A stretch of DNA of 64,000 nt, taken from contig JAZSDX010000050.1 in assembly GCA_045531405.1 (NCBI GenBank), forward strand, positions 56,281-120,280. The letters are read 5' to 3'. The DNA is from RGIG4079 sp045531405 (GTDB lineage Bacteria > Bacteroidota > Bacteroidia > Bacteroidales > Muribaculaceae). Shown here one piece after another: positions 37,767-45,873 of the stretch. A program made the translations under genes and the position numbers. Position 1 is the stretch's first letter. Each line of letters starts with the position of its first letter. The notes beneath the pieces are model-generated. The model was not told the DNA's origin and did not search any database. It was given only the letters and a program-made list of their open reading frames with translations.

Positions 37767-37871
37767 ATGTTCGTATCTGTCATAACTAAAGGAAGACAAC
37801 CTTAAACTGGTGCAAGGAGTAACCCGAAAAGCCTAAAAGTGAGTAGGGCACATTTATGAAATGTCAAGAAT
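37767..37871 (+). other. Leader of the zinc-finger gene with small inverted repeats
   Basis: 105 bases without a gene. Inverted repeats: AAGG/CCTT, GTGC/GCAC enclosing a CCT/AGG pair, and a perfect ACATTT-ATG-AAATGT at 37850-37864 just before the gene. An 18-codon frame overlaps the gene start from ATG 37856. No known riboswitch motif was recognised. Confidence 0.3.
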
Positions 37872-38204
37872 ATGAAAACGATAAGAATAGTAACAATTGC
37901 ATTTGTAACTAGCACTATTGTATTCTTGTTATCACCCTCAAATACTAAGAATATTATTGTTTGTAAAAATAATCTAATAACAGAAGAACAATTAGATTTA
38001 GATACAAAATATAAGCAAGTACAAAATGATAAATGGGTTAAATGTCCTGAATGTGATGGAAACGGTTATATCATTGTTTTCAAAACTTGCCCTTGTATTG
38101 TAGAGGATGGACGTGGCTGTATAAAATGTGATTATAATGGATTTATAGAAATTCAGTATGACTGTACAACGTGCAGTGGTACTGGTCAATTAAAATGTAA
38201 TTAA
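37872..38204 (+). CDS. Small exported protein with DnaJ-like zinc fingers
   Basis: 110 residues. An N-terminal hydrophobic segment (~5-21) would export or anchor it. Then come Cys-x2-Cys pairs in CPECDGNG (~58), CIKCDYNG (~83) and CTTCSGTG (~100), like the CxxCxGxG repeats of DnaJ, enough for one or two zinc sites. There is no J-domain. DnaJ-type fingers outside the cytoplasm are unusual. It stands three bases before 38207, so the two form one unit. Function unknown. Confidence 0.65.
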   Translation: MKTIRIVTIAFVTSTIVFLLSPSNTKNIIVCKNNLITEEQLDLDTKYKQVQNDKWVKCPECDGNGYIIVFKTCPCIVEDGRGCIKCDYNGFIEIQYDCTTCSGTGQLKCN

Positions 38205-38206
38205 TT

Positions 38207-38581
38207 ATGAAAAAAATAGTTTTAACAATTCTTGCGATTGTATGTATGTCAGTTTATGCGAATGCATATAAACCGACTCAAAATGACATTGGTGAAGATT
38301 GCACTACAGAAAACGGGAAATTAGGAACATGGAAAAATGTACGAGTTGAAGAAGAATATAATAATAGTAATTCTCGTGGCACTTCCGAGTCTGGTTCAGT
38401 AACTATAGGAGGAAGATTTGGAACAAGAGATTCATATGTGGAAGGGAACATCTCTGGTTCTGGATCCAGTTCTAATTCATCAACATCTGGAAAATCAGAG
38501 AAAATTATATATGATGATATTCGTTGCATTGAGGATAAAAATGCAAATTTACCTAAACAAAGTCCTGTTCGTGGTTGGTAA
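38207..38581 (+). CDS. Secreted Gly/Ser-rich protein, unknown
   Basis: 124 residues with a clear signal peptide (to YANAYK, ~1-21). The mature part is rich in Ser, Gly and Asn (~55-95), with two cysteines (~32 and ~107) that may pair. Only this and the preceding gene lie between the rimP operon and recO, both in AT-rich DNA with loose codon use, suggesting acquisition. No family recognised. Confidence 0.6.
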   Translation: MKKIVLTILAIVCMSVYANAYKPTQNDIGEDCTTENGKLGTWKNVRVEEEYNNSNSRGTSESGSVTIGGRFGTRDSYVEGNISGSGSSSNSSTSGKSEKIIYDDIRCIEDKNANLPKQSPVRGW

Positions 38582-38628
38582 AAACAAAGATTAAATCCCA
38601 ATAGGGAAAGGTCTAAAACTTCGATTGT

Positions 38629-38660
38629 GAGGGCAGCTAAATTTAGTTGCCCTCTATTTT
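38629..38660. terminator. Terminator between 38581 and recO
   Basis: GAGGGCAGCTAA and TTTAGTTGCCCTC pair over about 11 positions, followed by TATTTTCATTTT. It can serve the plus-strand gene and, less well, recO on the other strand. Confidence 0.75.
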
Positions 38661-38679
38661 CATTTTAAGTACTCATTTT

Positions 38680-39405
38680 TTACACCCACAAGCTCCTCAG
38701 CACATCGAGCGATTGCATTTGCGATAGCGAACTGTAGTGAATTGTGTAGTATTCAAGTATTTTATCAAGGAGATTATTTCGCTGAATGCGATTAAACTTG
38801 TAAAATCGCATATTGTCAAAGGTGATGCGCGACATCATTGCAACGACACGAGCATCATCACCCGACAAATATTTATGATGCAAAGGAGGAGTCATCCTAA
38901 ATCGCCCCTCTTGCATATCAAATACGGCTCCATCTTGATATGTCGATATATCCGGTTCTATTCCAATAAACCGTCCCAATTGATAGAGAAAACATAAATG
39001 AAAATTGGCCACACCCTCATTCATCACATCAAATCGCGTTATGGCTTCAACCAAAAACGCAAACGTGGCATTATCGCTTTGGCTCTCTCGCATCACTACA
39101 TTAAGCACATCGGCGATAAATAGTGCAATGGTCCCTTTCATAGGATTAGAGTGAATGCCATGCAAAGGTAATGAGATTTTAACATCACGCATAGTGTGTA
39201 GTTCACTATTTGGCTTTATATTAGCTACACACTCAAAGATGCTCAACGGCATGAGCAATGCTCGACGACGATTGGCCTCTCTCCCATTTCCTGCCGGCAC
39301 AAGAAATGACAGCCGTCCCATTTCAAGCGAATATACACTCAAAATCGAATGTTTGTCATTATATTTTATCGTGCGTAAAGCTACGCAATGTAATGGTTGA
39401 TACAT
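38680..39405 (-). CDS. recO: DNA repair protein RecO
   Basis: 241-residue RecO of the RecFOR pathway: N-terminal OB fold (~1-80, VALRTIKYNDKHSILSVYSLEMGRLSFLV) and a helical C-terminal domain with FLYQLGRFIGIEP. The zinc-finger cysteines found in many RecO proteins are absent, as in other Bacteroidales. ATG at 39405. Confidence 0.9.
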   Translation of the reverse strand: MYQPLHCVALRTIKYNDKHSILSVYSLEMGRLSFLVPAGNGREANRRRALLMPLSIFECVANIKPNSELHTMRDVKISLPLHGIHSNPMKGTIALFIADVLNVVMRESQSDNATFAFLVEAITRFDVMNEGVANFHLCFLYQLGRFIGIEPDISTYQDGAVFDMQEGRFRMTPPLHHKYLSGDDARVVAMMSRITFDNMRFYKFNRIQRNNLLDKILEYYTIHYSSLSQMQSLDVLRSLWV

Positions 39406-39533
39406 CTTTTACTTTCCCAGTTATCATTAGGATGAATAGAGTATCAAAGTTAATAAAATCGAGCCAAATGCACCCCATTCAATACACAAAAACCAAAAAA
39501 TCACATTATTTTTTTGCCTTTTCTATTAAAATA

Positions 39534-39565
39534 TTTGCACATGTAAAAATTTGTCCCTAAATTTG
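39534..39565 (+). promoter_or_regulatory. Promoter of tRNA-Glu/rpsT (TTTG-N20-TAAATTTG)
   Basis: TTTG 39534-39537 and TAAATTTG 39558-39565, exactly 20 bases apart, 28 bases before the first tRNA. Full consensus. Confidence 0.8.
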
Positions 39566-39592
39566 CACTCGCAATTTTGGGAAATCCCTAAT

Positions 39593-39664
39593 GGCCCATT
39601 CGTCTATCGGTTAGGACGCAAGATTTTCATTCTTGAAAGAGGAGTTCGATTCTCCTATGGGCTA
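39593..39664 (+). tRNA. tRNA-Glu (UUC), first copy
   Basis: 72 bases fold as a full cloverleaf: acceptor GGCCCAT/ATGGGCT (with G1-U72), D stem GTCT/GGAC, anticodon stem CAAGA/TCTTG with loop TTTTCAT (anticodon TTC), T stem AGGAG/CTCCT with TTCGATT loop, discriminator A. CCA is not encoded. Confidence 0.97.
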
Positions 39665-39708
39665 CAATTTAATAAACAATAACTTAAAGATTTAAAGATT
39701 TATTTATA

Positions 39709-39966
39709 ATGGCAAATCATAAATCATCTGAAAAGAGAATTCGTCAAACAAAGACTCGCAACGCTCGCAATCGTTATTATGCTAAAACAGCTCGCAATGC
39801 CGTTCGTCGTCTTCGTGCTATGACCGACAAAACCGAAGCTACTGAAGCATTCAAAAAAGTTAGCGCTATGCTTGATCGTCTTGCTTCTAAAAAGACTATC
39901 TCTAAAAACAAAGCAGCTAACCTTAAAAGCAAGCTTGCTCACCACATCAGCAAAATCTCTGCTTAA
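39709..39966 (+). CDS. rpsT: 30S ribosomal protein S20
   Basis: 85-residue basic protein binding 16S rRNA: MANHKSSEKRIRQTKTRNARNR start, KKTISKNKAANLKSKLAHHISK end. It lies between two identical tRNA-Glu genes with no terminator until after the second, so one transcript probably holds tRNA, mRNA and tRNA, and tRNA processing would release the rpsT message. Confidence 0.97.
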   Translation: MANHKSSEKRIRQTKTRNARNRYYAKTARNAVRRLRAMTDKTEATEAFKKVSAMLDRLASKKTISKNKAANLKSKLAHHISKISA

Positions 39967-39987
39967 TATAGCAGCCTGATATTTGTT

Positions 39988-40059
39988 GGCCCATTCGTCT
40001 ATCGGTTAGGACGCAAGATTTTCATTCTTGAAAGAGGAGTTCGATTCTCCTATGGGCTA
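39988..40059 (+). tRNA. tRNA-Glu (UUC), second copy
   Basis: Identical over all 72 bases to the copy at 39593. It lies 21 bases after the rpsT stop and is followed directly by a terminator. CCA is not encoded. Confidence 0.97.
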
Positions 40060-40063
40060 CCTC

Positions 40064-40094
40064 AAAGCATCTATCCTACAAAGGTAGATGCTTT
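40064..40094 (+). terminator. Terminator after the second tRNA-Glu
   Basis: AAAGCATCTA pairs with TAGATGCTTT (ten pairs); then TTGGTGTTTTTA. Ends the tRNA-rpsT-tRNA unit. Confidence 0.8.
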
Positions 40095-40141
40095 TGGTGT
40101 TTTTATTGCTGATTATTAGCAGAGAACTAAAAAATTCTTTG

Positions 40142-40149
40142 TAAATTTG
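40142..40149 (+). promoter_or_regulatory. -7 box TAAATTTG for pheT
   Basis: TAAATTTG 22 bases before the pheT ATG; the -33 element is not clear. Confidence 0.55.
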
Positions 40150-40171
40150 CGTAATTTTACATTTTACCACT

Positions 40172-42637
40172 ATGAATATATCATATAACTGGCTTAAAGA
40201 ATATGCCGACTTCAACCTCACCCCCGAGGAACTTGGAGCCGCCCTCACATCTATCGGACTCGAAACCGGTGGCATTGAAGAAGTTGAATCAATTCGTGGA
40301 GGATTGAGAGGCATCGTAATTGGCAAGGTTCTCACATGTGAAGATCACCCCAATAGCGACCACCTACACATCACAACCGTTGACCTTGGCAATGGTGAAC
40401 CTACACAAATCGTGTGTGGCGCGCCTAATGTTGCAGCCGGCCAAACAGTTGTTGTTGCAACCGTAGGAACTACCCTTTATGATGGCGACCAAGAATTTCA
40501 AATCAAAAAATCAAAAATTCGTGGAGTTGAATCATTTGGTATGATTTGTGCCGAAGACGAGATAGGCATTGGCAAATCTCACGACGGAATCATCGTACTC
40601 AACGACGAGGTGAAACCCGGCACTCCTGCTGCCGAATACTATAATCTCTCCAGCGATTATGTGCTTGAAGTCGATCTTACACCTAACCGCATCGACGCAG
40701 CTTCTCACTATGGTGTAGCCCGTGATCTTTGTGCATGGTTATCACAAAACAAAGGCGATACAAAACCACATCGTCCATCGGTGGACGCATTCAAAGTTGA
40801 TCGCAAAGACGGAGCCGTTGAAGTTGTAGTTGAAAACACCGAAGCTTGTCCACGATATGCCGGTGTGACTATTCGCAACATCAAAGTAACCGAAAGCCCT
40901 CAATGGTTAAAAGACCGCTTGACTGCGATTGGACAACGCCCAATCAACAGCATAGTTGATATCACCAACTATTTGCTCCATGCAATGGGACAACCTCTCC
41001 ACTGCTTCGACCTTGACAAGGTAAAAGGAGAAAAAATCGTAGTGCGCAACTGCGCTGAAGGTACTCCATTTGTGACTCTCGATGAAGTAGAGCGCAAACT
41101 CAATAGCGCCGACTTGATGATTTGTAATGCCGAAGACCCAATGTGTATTGCAGGGGTATTTGGAGGTCTTGATTCGGGGGTTACCGAAGAAACAACTTCA
41201 ATTTTCTTTGAAAGTGCCTATTTCAATCCTACTTCTGTTCGCAAAACTGCTCGCCGTCACGGACTCAACACCGACTCTTCATTCCGTTTTGAACGTGGTG
41301 TTGACCCCAACAACACCATCTATGTGTTGAAACTTGCGGCTTTGATGGCACAAGAAATTGCAGGAGGTAAAGTGTGTGGCGAAATCGTTGATATCTATCC
41401 AAACGAAATCAAACCATTCCCCGTTACACTTTCTTACAAATACCTCAACAACCTTATTGGCAAAGAATTACCTACCGAAACAGTTGATAACATTCTTCGT
41501 TCACTCGAAATCGAGATTAAGAACCGTCGCGATGGAGAACTCGACCTTGAAGTTCCTACCTATCGCGTTGATGTGCAACGCCCTTGCGATGTTGTTGAAG
41601 ATGTGTTACGCATATATGGCTACAACAATATCGAGTTTGACAATACCCTCCATGCAACACTATCTTTTAAAACATTTACCGATAGTGCCAATGACCTTCG
41701 TGAACTCATCAGCAACCAATTGACTGCTATTGGGTTCAATGAAATCCTCAACAATTCTCTTACTGCCGAAGGTTACTATGAAGGGTTAACTCAATATCCG
41801 GTCAATAATTGTGTCAAACTTCTCAATCCATTGAGCAACGATCTCAACGTAATGCGTCAAACATTGCTTTTTGGCGGACTTGAATCACTCTCTCACAACA
41901 TCAATCGCCGTTCAAGCGACTTGATGATGTATGAGTTTGGTAATGTTTATCACTTCAACCCCGAAGCCCAATCAACAAACGAAGCGCCACTTGCTCCATA
42001 TAGCGAATCAGAGCGTTTAGCATTGTGGCTCACCGGCAACATTCGCCAAGGCAACTGGGGACGCGCAGAAGAAGCTGCAACCATCTATGATCTTAAAGCA
42101 ATCGTGGCAAATATATTTGCACGTCTCGGCATCTCAACTCGCGAAATAGCATTGACCGACGGCAACGAAGAGATATATAGTGCATCAATCAACATCGCCA
42201 CTCGTGCCGGAAAACAACTCGGTTCGATGGGTATAGTGGCAAAAGCAATCCTCAAAAAGACCGAAATCAAACAAGAAGTATTGTTTGCCGAACTTGATTG
42301 GAATGCACTTGTAAAACTTTCACTCAAAAAGAAAGTAACGTTCGCTCCATTACCCAAAACACAACCTGTGAAACGTGACCTTGCACTACTCATCGACAAA
42401 ACGGTTACAATGGCACAAATCGAAGCCGTGGTAAGAGAAAGCGAACGCAAGTTGCTCAAAGATGTAACCCTCTTCGACGTGTATGAAGGTAAGAACTTGC
42501 CCGAAGGAAAGAAATCATACGCTATCGCAATGACTATTCAAGATGACGAAAAAACACTCCAAGACAAGCAAATCGAAGCAGTGATGAACAAAATCATTAC
42601 TAACCTCGAAAAACGTCTTGGCGCATCACTCCGATAA
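40172..42637 (+). CDS. pheT: Phenylalanine-tRNA ligase beta subunit
   Basis: 821 residues: EMAP/tRNA-binding domain (~40-155), B3/B4 editing region (~210-400) with RYAGVTIRNI and RRHGLNTDSSFRFERGVDP, B5 (~410-480), catalytic-like core (~485-700), and C-terminal FDX-ACB domain (~725-821) with PKTQPVKRDLALL. pheS is not adjacent, so the alpha subunit is coded elsewhere. 35 bases before the YebC gene. Confidence 0.96.
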   Translation: MNISYNWLKEYADFNLTPEELGAALTSIGLETGGIEEVESIRGGLRGIVIGKVLTCEDHPNSDHLHITTVDLGNGEPTQIVCGAPNVAAGQTVVVATVGTTLYDGDQEFQIKKSKIRGVESFGMICAEDEIGIGKSHDGIIVLNDEVKPGTPAAEYYNLSSDYVLEVDLTPNRIDAASHYGVARDLCAWLSQNKGDTKPHRPSVDAFKVDRKDGAVEVVVENTEACPRYAGVTIRNIKVTESPQWLKDRLTAIGQRPINSIVDITNYLLHAMGQPLHCFDLDKVKGEKIVVRNCAEGTPFVTLDEVERKLNSADLMICNAEDPMCIAGVFGGLDSGVTEETTSIFFESAYFNPTSVRKTARRHGLNTDSSFRFERGVDPNNTIYVLKLAALMAQEIAGGKVCGEIVDIYPNEIKPFPVTLSYKYLNNLIGKELPTETVDNILRSLEIEIKNRRDGELDLEVPTYRVDVQRPCDVVEDVLRIYGYNNIEFDNTLHATLSFKTFTDSANDLRELISNQLTAIGFNEILNNSLTAEGYYEGLTQYPVNNCVKLLNPLSNDLNVMRQTLLFGGLESLSHNINRRSSDLMMYEFGNVYHFNPEAQSTNEAPLAPYSESERLALWLTGNIRQGNWGRAEEAATIYDLKAIVANIFARLGISTREIALTDGNEEIYSASINIATRAGKQLGSMGIVAKAILKKTEIKQEVLFAELDWNALVKLSLKKKVTFAPLPKTQPVKRDLALLIDKTVTMAQIEAVVRESERKLLKDVTLFDVYEGKNLPEGKKSYAIAMTIQDDEKTLQDKQIEAVMNKIITNLEKRLGASLR

Positions 42638-42672
42638 CAAAATAATTAACAACTAAAAATTAAAATATCACA

Positions 42673-43398
42673 ATGGGAAGAGCCTTTGAATATCGCAAAG
42701 CAAGAAAACTCAAACGCTGGGGCAATATGTCTCGCACATTTACTCGTATCGGCAAAGAAATCACCATCGCAGCTAAAGCAGGTGGTCCCGACCCCGACAC
42801 CAACCCTCGCTTACGCGCTTTGATGCAAAATGCAAAAGCAGCAAACATGCCTAAAGATACCGTAGAACGCGCTATCAAAAAAGCAACCGAAAAAGACACC
42901 GGCGACTATAAAGAAATCATTTACGAAGGATACGGACCTTTTGGTATCGCTATCGTTGTAGAAGCCGCAACCGACAACAACACTCGTACTGTTGCCAATG
43001 TGCGCTCTTATTTCAATAAATTTGGTGGTAGCCTTGGCACATCAGGCAGCTTGACATTCCTTTTCGAGCATAAATGTACATTCCACGTTGTTGCTAAAGA
43101 AGGCGTTGACCTTGAAGAACTTGAGCTCGAGCTTATTGACTTTGGCGTTGATGAAATTGACTTCGACGAAGAAGAAAACGAAATCGTATTGTCAGCTCCA
43201 TTTGAATGTAACTCTGATATCCAAAAATATCTCGAAGAAAACGGCTTTGAAATCAAGAGTTCTGAGTTTGTGCGCATTCCGAACGACCTCAAAGAAGTTA
43301 CCGAAGAACAACGCACCCAACTCGAAAAACTTCTTGAAAAATTCGAAGACGACGACGACGTTCAAAACGTGTTCCACAATATGAAAGAAGAGGAATAA
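42673..43398 (+). CDS. YebC/PmpR family protein
   Basis: 241-residue member of the YebC/TACO1 family: MGRAFEYRKARKLKRWGNMSRTFTRIGKEI opening, PDPDTNPRLRALMQNAKAANMPKDTVERAIKKA, EGYGPFGIAIVVEAATDNNTRT. The family was named as transcription regulators, and newer work ties YebC to translation through difficult proline stretches. Ends at a strong terminator. Confidence 0.93.
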   Translation: MGRAFEYRKARKLKRWGNMSRTFTRIGKEITIAAKAGGPDPDTNPRLRALMQNAKAANMPKDTVERAIKKATEKDTGDYKEIIYEGYGPFGIAIVVEAATDNNTRTVANVRSYFNKFGGSLGTSGSLTFLFEHKCTFHVVAKEGVDLEELELELIDFGVDEIDFDEEENEIVLSAPFECNSDIQKYLEENGFEIKSSEFVRIPNDLKEVTEEQRTQLEKLLEKFEDDDDVQNVFHNMKEEE

Positions 43399-43422
43399 TC
43401 GTAAATTCGATTATTTAAGAAT

Positions 43423-43460
43423 AAAACCACAAGCAAAATTCACGGCTTGTGGTTTTCTTT
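43423..43460 (+). terminator. Terminator after the YebC-family gene
   Basis: AAAACCACAAGC pairs with GCTTGTGGTTTT, followed by CTTTTT. Confidence 0.85.
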
Positions 43461-43475
43461 TTACAGCAAAATCAC

Positions 43476-43483
43476 TATATTTG
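43476..43483 (+). promoter_or_regulatory. -7 box TATATTTG before 43510
   Basis: TAnnTTTG match 26 bases before ATG 43510. Confidence 0.5.
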
Positions 43484-43509
43484 CATTATACTAATCAATA
43501 TTATACACA

Positions 43510-43980
43510 ATGAAACAGCAAGTAGTATTTAGCAAATTTTGCATTATTACCACCCTTGCGTGCCTCGCGTTGTTTGTGGGGTGCACGTTTATTATCCCTG
43601 AAATATGGGGGCAAATTGGTTGGTGTACATTTATCTCAATCCTACTCATCATTTGCCTATGCTATATGCCCATGAGCATTGGTGCCGACGAAAATGCTAT
43701 CTATATCAATCGCAGTTTGAAAATCAAGACAATAGCTCTTGTTAATGTAAAATTAGTAAAATTATGTCCTCCCACAATGGGTGCTATCCGCATATGTGGC
43801 AGTGGAGGCTTCTTAGGTCATTGGGGTTGGTTTCAAGAACGTGACCTCGGTAAATATTTTGCCTACTATGGCAAATCATCGGATTGCTTCCTTGTAGAAC
43901 TTAAAAACGGCCACAAATATATCCTCGGCTGCAAAAATGCCCCCGAAATGGTGGAATATATCAATTCCCACATCAAATAA
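43510..43980 (+). CDS. Bacterial PH-domain membrane protein
   Basis: 156 residues, two membrane helices (~10-28, ~36-55) and a cytoplasmic bacterial PH-like domain with GFLGHWGWFQERDLGKYFAYYG, CFLVELKNGHKYILGCKNAPEMVEYI. Similar proteins are common in Bacteroidales and have no known role. It has its own promoter and is a single-gene unit. Confidence 0.7.
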   Translation: MKQQVVFSKFCIITTLACLALFVGCTFIIPEIWGQIGWCTFISILLIICLCYMPMSIGADENAIYINRSLKIKTIALVNVKLVKLCPPTMGAIRICGSGGFLGHWGWFQERDLGKYFAYYGKSSDCFLVELKNGHKYILGCKNAPEMVEYINSHIK

Positions 43981-44014
43981 TCATCGCTTAGTTAATAGTT
44001 ATTTAATTATTATA

Positions 44015-44049
44015 TATGCATCGTTATTAATCTCAAATAGCGGTGCATA
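44015..44049 (+). terminator. Weak terminator after the PH-domain gene
   Basis: TATGCATCG and CGGTGCATA pair with one wobble, then AATTTTG. The next -7 box (44048) overlaps its 3' side. Confidence 0.45.
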
Positions 44050-44055
44050 ATTTTG
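44048..44055 (+). promoter_or_regulatory. -7 box TAATTTTG before the ABC ATPase gene
   Basis: TAATTTTG, 60 bases before ATG 44116. It overlaps the preceding hairpin. Confidence 0.4.
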
Positions 44056-44115
44056 TGATTTATTTGACTTAATGCGATAAAATGTGTAACTTCGCAATTC
44101 ATATTACAATTAATA

Positions 44116-44793
44116 ATGATTGAGATACGCGACATAGAAAAAAGTTATGATTCACTACAGGTTTTAAAAGGGATAAGCCTTGATATAGTACCTGGAGAAG
44201 TTGTGTCAATCGTAGGTCCAAGTGGAGCAGGAAAAACCACCCTTCTACAAATTATTGGATCGCTCGATCGTCCCGATTCCGGGTCTGTAAAATATGACAA
44301 TACCGACATTTTTACTCTTAAAGAAGCTCAGCTTGCGCGTTTTCGCAATAAAAATATAGGTTTTGTATTTCAATTTCATCAACTATTGCCCGAATTTACA
44401 TTGCTTGAAAATGTAGCAATGCCGGCTTTAATAGGTGGAATCAGTCGCACCGGTGCTTACGAGCGCGCAAAAGCACTAATCAATTATCTTGGACTGAAAG
44501 AGCGCGAAAGCCATCGTCCTGCCGAACTATCAGGAGGTGAGCGCCAACGCGCAGCCGTAGCCCGTGCTCTTATCAATAACCCTAAAGTGATTCTTGCCGA
44601 CGAACCTTCGGGCAGCCTTGATTCAAGAAATCGAGAAGAATTACATAAACTTTTCTTTGACTTGCGACGCGATATGAACCAAACATTCGTTATTGTAACC
44701 CACGACGAATCTCTTGCAGCCGACTGCGACCGAATTATCAAAATGCGCGACGGACAAATCGTTGACATAATCAAAAATCAAAAAAACAAATAA
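44116..44793 (+). CDS. lolD: LolD/MacB-type ABC transporter ATPase
   Basis: 225-residue ATPase of the LolD/MacB/FtsE group. Walker A GPSGAGKTT (~36-44), Q-loop FQFHQLLPEFTLLENVAMPALI, signature LSGGERQR (~136-143), Walker B VILADEPSGSLD. LolD drives release of outer-membrane lipoproteins, but LolC/E are not adjacent, so the partner is uncertain. Eleven bases before a lipoprotein gene. Confidence 0.75.
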   Translation: MIEIRDIEKSYDSLQVLKGISLDIVPGEVVSIVGPSGAGKTTLLQIIGSLDRPDSGSVKYDNTDIFTLKEAQLARFRNKNIGFVFQFHQLLPEFTLLENVAMPALIGGISRTGAYERAKALINYLGLKERESHRPAELSGGERQRAAVARALINNPKVILADEPSGSLDSRNREELHKLFFDLRRDMNQTFVIVTHDESLAADCDRIIKMRDGQIVDIIKNQKNK

Positions 44794-44804
44794 CCAACAA
44801 CTCT

Positions 44805-45512
44805 ATGAAGCAATTAAGCAACTTTTTATTAATATTATTTATGAGCTTTGCTTTTATAGCTTGCTCAAACGATGATAAAAATAACGAGCCCGACTTAACG
44901 GGAAACGAAATATACGATATTGTTACATTTGTAGGAAATCCACAAAGCAATAACAACAACTCGGTATTTCAGTTCCAAAAAGAGAACGACTCTCGACTAA
45001 CAACACTTCGAGCAACAAATATTGCACTCGACTCCACTACTATCAAAGTAAACACCCGACTACTTTTGGCTTATAACCCCGAATCAGGGATGCATAATGT
45101 CGATGACAATATTACCGTAAAAGGCTACTCGATTGTGTTTAACGACTCCATTCGCACCGGCGATATAACAAAATTACCTAACTGGGACTTCAATCCTATC
45201 TTTGTCAATTCAATATTGCGTTCAGGCACATATCTCAATATCCATTGTGGACTAACCTGCTCATATGAACCATCCGGATTCATTCTATTGATTGACGCAG
45301 AAACTATCAACAACCCAATGCCCGATGTATATCTATCTTATCAAAAAGGCGATGATCGGGAAAGCTATAATAAAGAATTTTACGCTTCAATTGACATTTC
45401 CAACCTTTGGAATCGCCCATCTTGCAAAGGCTTTACTTTGCACGTAAACGACTCAAACTTTGGGAATAACACGATTGAATTTAAGAAAATAACATTAACC
45501 CCAATGCAATAA
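44805..45512 (+). CDS. NigD-like lipoprotein
   Basis: 235 residues. The signal peptide ends in a lipobox FIACS at Cys20, followed by an acidic Asn/Asp stretch that may direct surface export in Bacteroidota. The pattern (FVGNPQSNNNNSVFQFQ, FYASIDISNLW, GFTLHVND) is like NigD-type two-domain lipoproteins. Function unknown; placement tentative. Confidence 0.6.
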   Translation: MKQLSNFLLILFMSFAFIACSNDDKNNEPDLTGNEIYDIVTFVGNPQSNNNNSVFQFQKENDSRLTTLRATNIALDSTTIKVNTRLLLAYNPESGMHNVDDNITVKGYSIVFNDSIRTGDITKLPNWDFNPIFVNSILRSGTYLNIHCGLTCSYEPSGFILLIDAETINNPMPDVYLSYQKGDDRESYNKEFYASIDISNLWNRPSCKGFTLHVNDSNFGNNTIEFKKITLTPMQ

Positions 45513-45537
45513 ATAACTAAAAACATATTATAACATC

Positions 45538-45855
45538 ATGGAACAAAAAAAGAATGAAATAAAAATAGAACTCACTCCCGAGGTTGCTAATGGTCACTAT
45601 GCCAACCTTGCAGTAATTTCACACTCAGCTGGCGAATTTTTCCTCGATTTCATTGCTGTGGCTCCAAACATGCCTCAAGCTAAAGTGCAATCTCGCATCA
45701 TAATGACTCCTGAAAACGTGAAGAATCTATTGTTTGCCCTTCGCGACAATGTGCAAAAATATGAATCTACCTTTGGCGAAATCGAACGCAAAATGCCTAA
45801 AAACGGCAACCAAGGCAACGGAGGCAACGATATTCCCAACCCATTCATGGCTTAA
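45538..45855 (+). CDS. DUF3467 protein
   Basis: 105 residues. The pattern IKIELTPEVANGHYANLAVISHSAGEFFLDF and RIIMTPENVKNLLFALRDNVQKYE is the DUF3467 family, small cytoplasmic proteins of unknown role. A Gly/Asn-rich C-terminal tail follows. 18 bases before cysS; likely co-transcribed. Confidence 0.85.
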   Translation: MEQKKNEIKIELTPEVANGHYANLAVISHSAGEFFLDFIAVAPNMPQAKVQSRIIMTPENVKNLLFALRDNVQKYESTFGEIERKMPKNGNQGNGGNDIPNPFMA

Positions 45856-45873
45856 TAATCTGCTCCTACAATT

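Noticed and set aside
39593..40059. tRNA-Glu repeats as ends of an integrated element
   Set aside because: The only gene between them is the essential rpsT, with ordinary codon use and no integrase.
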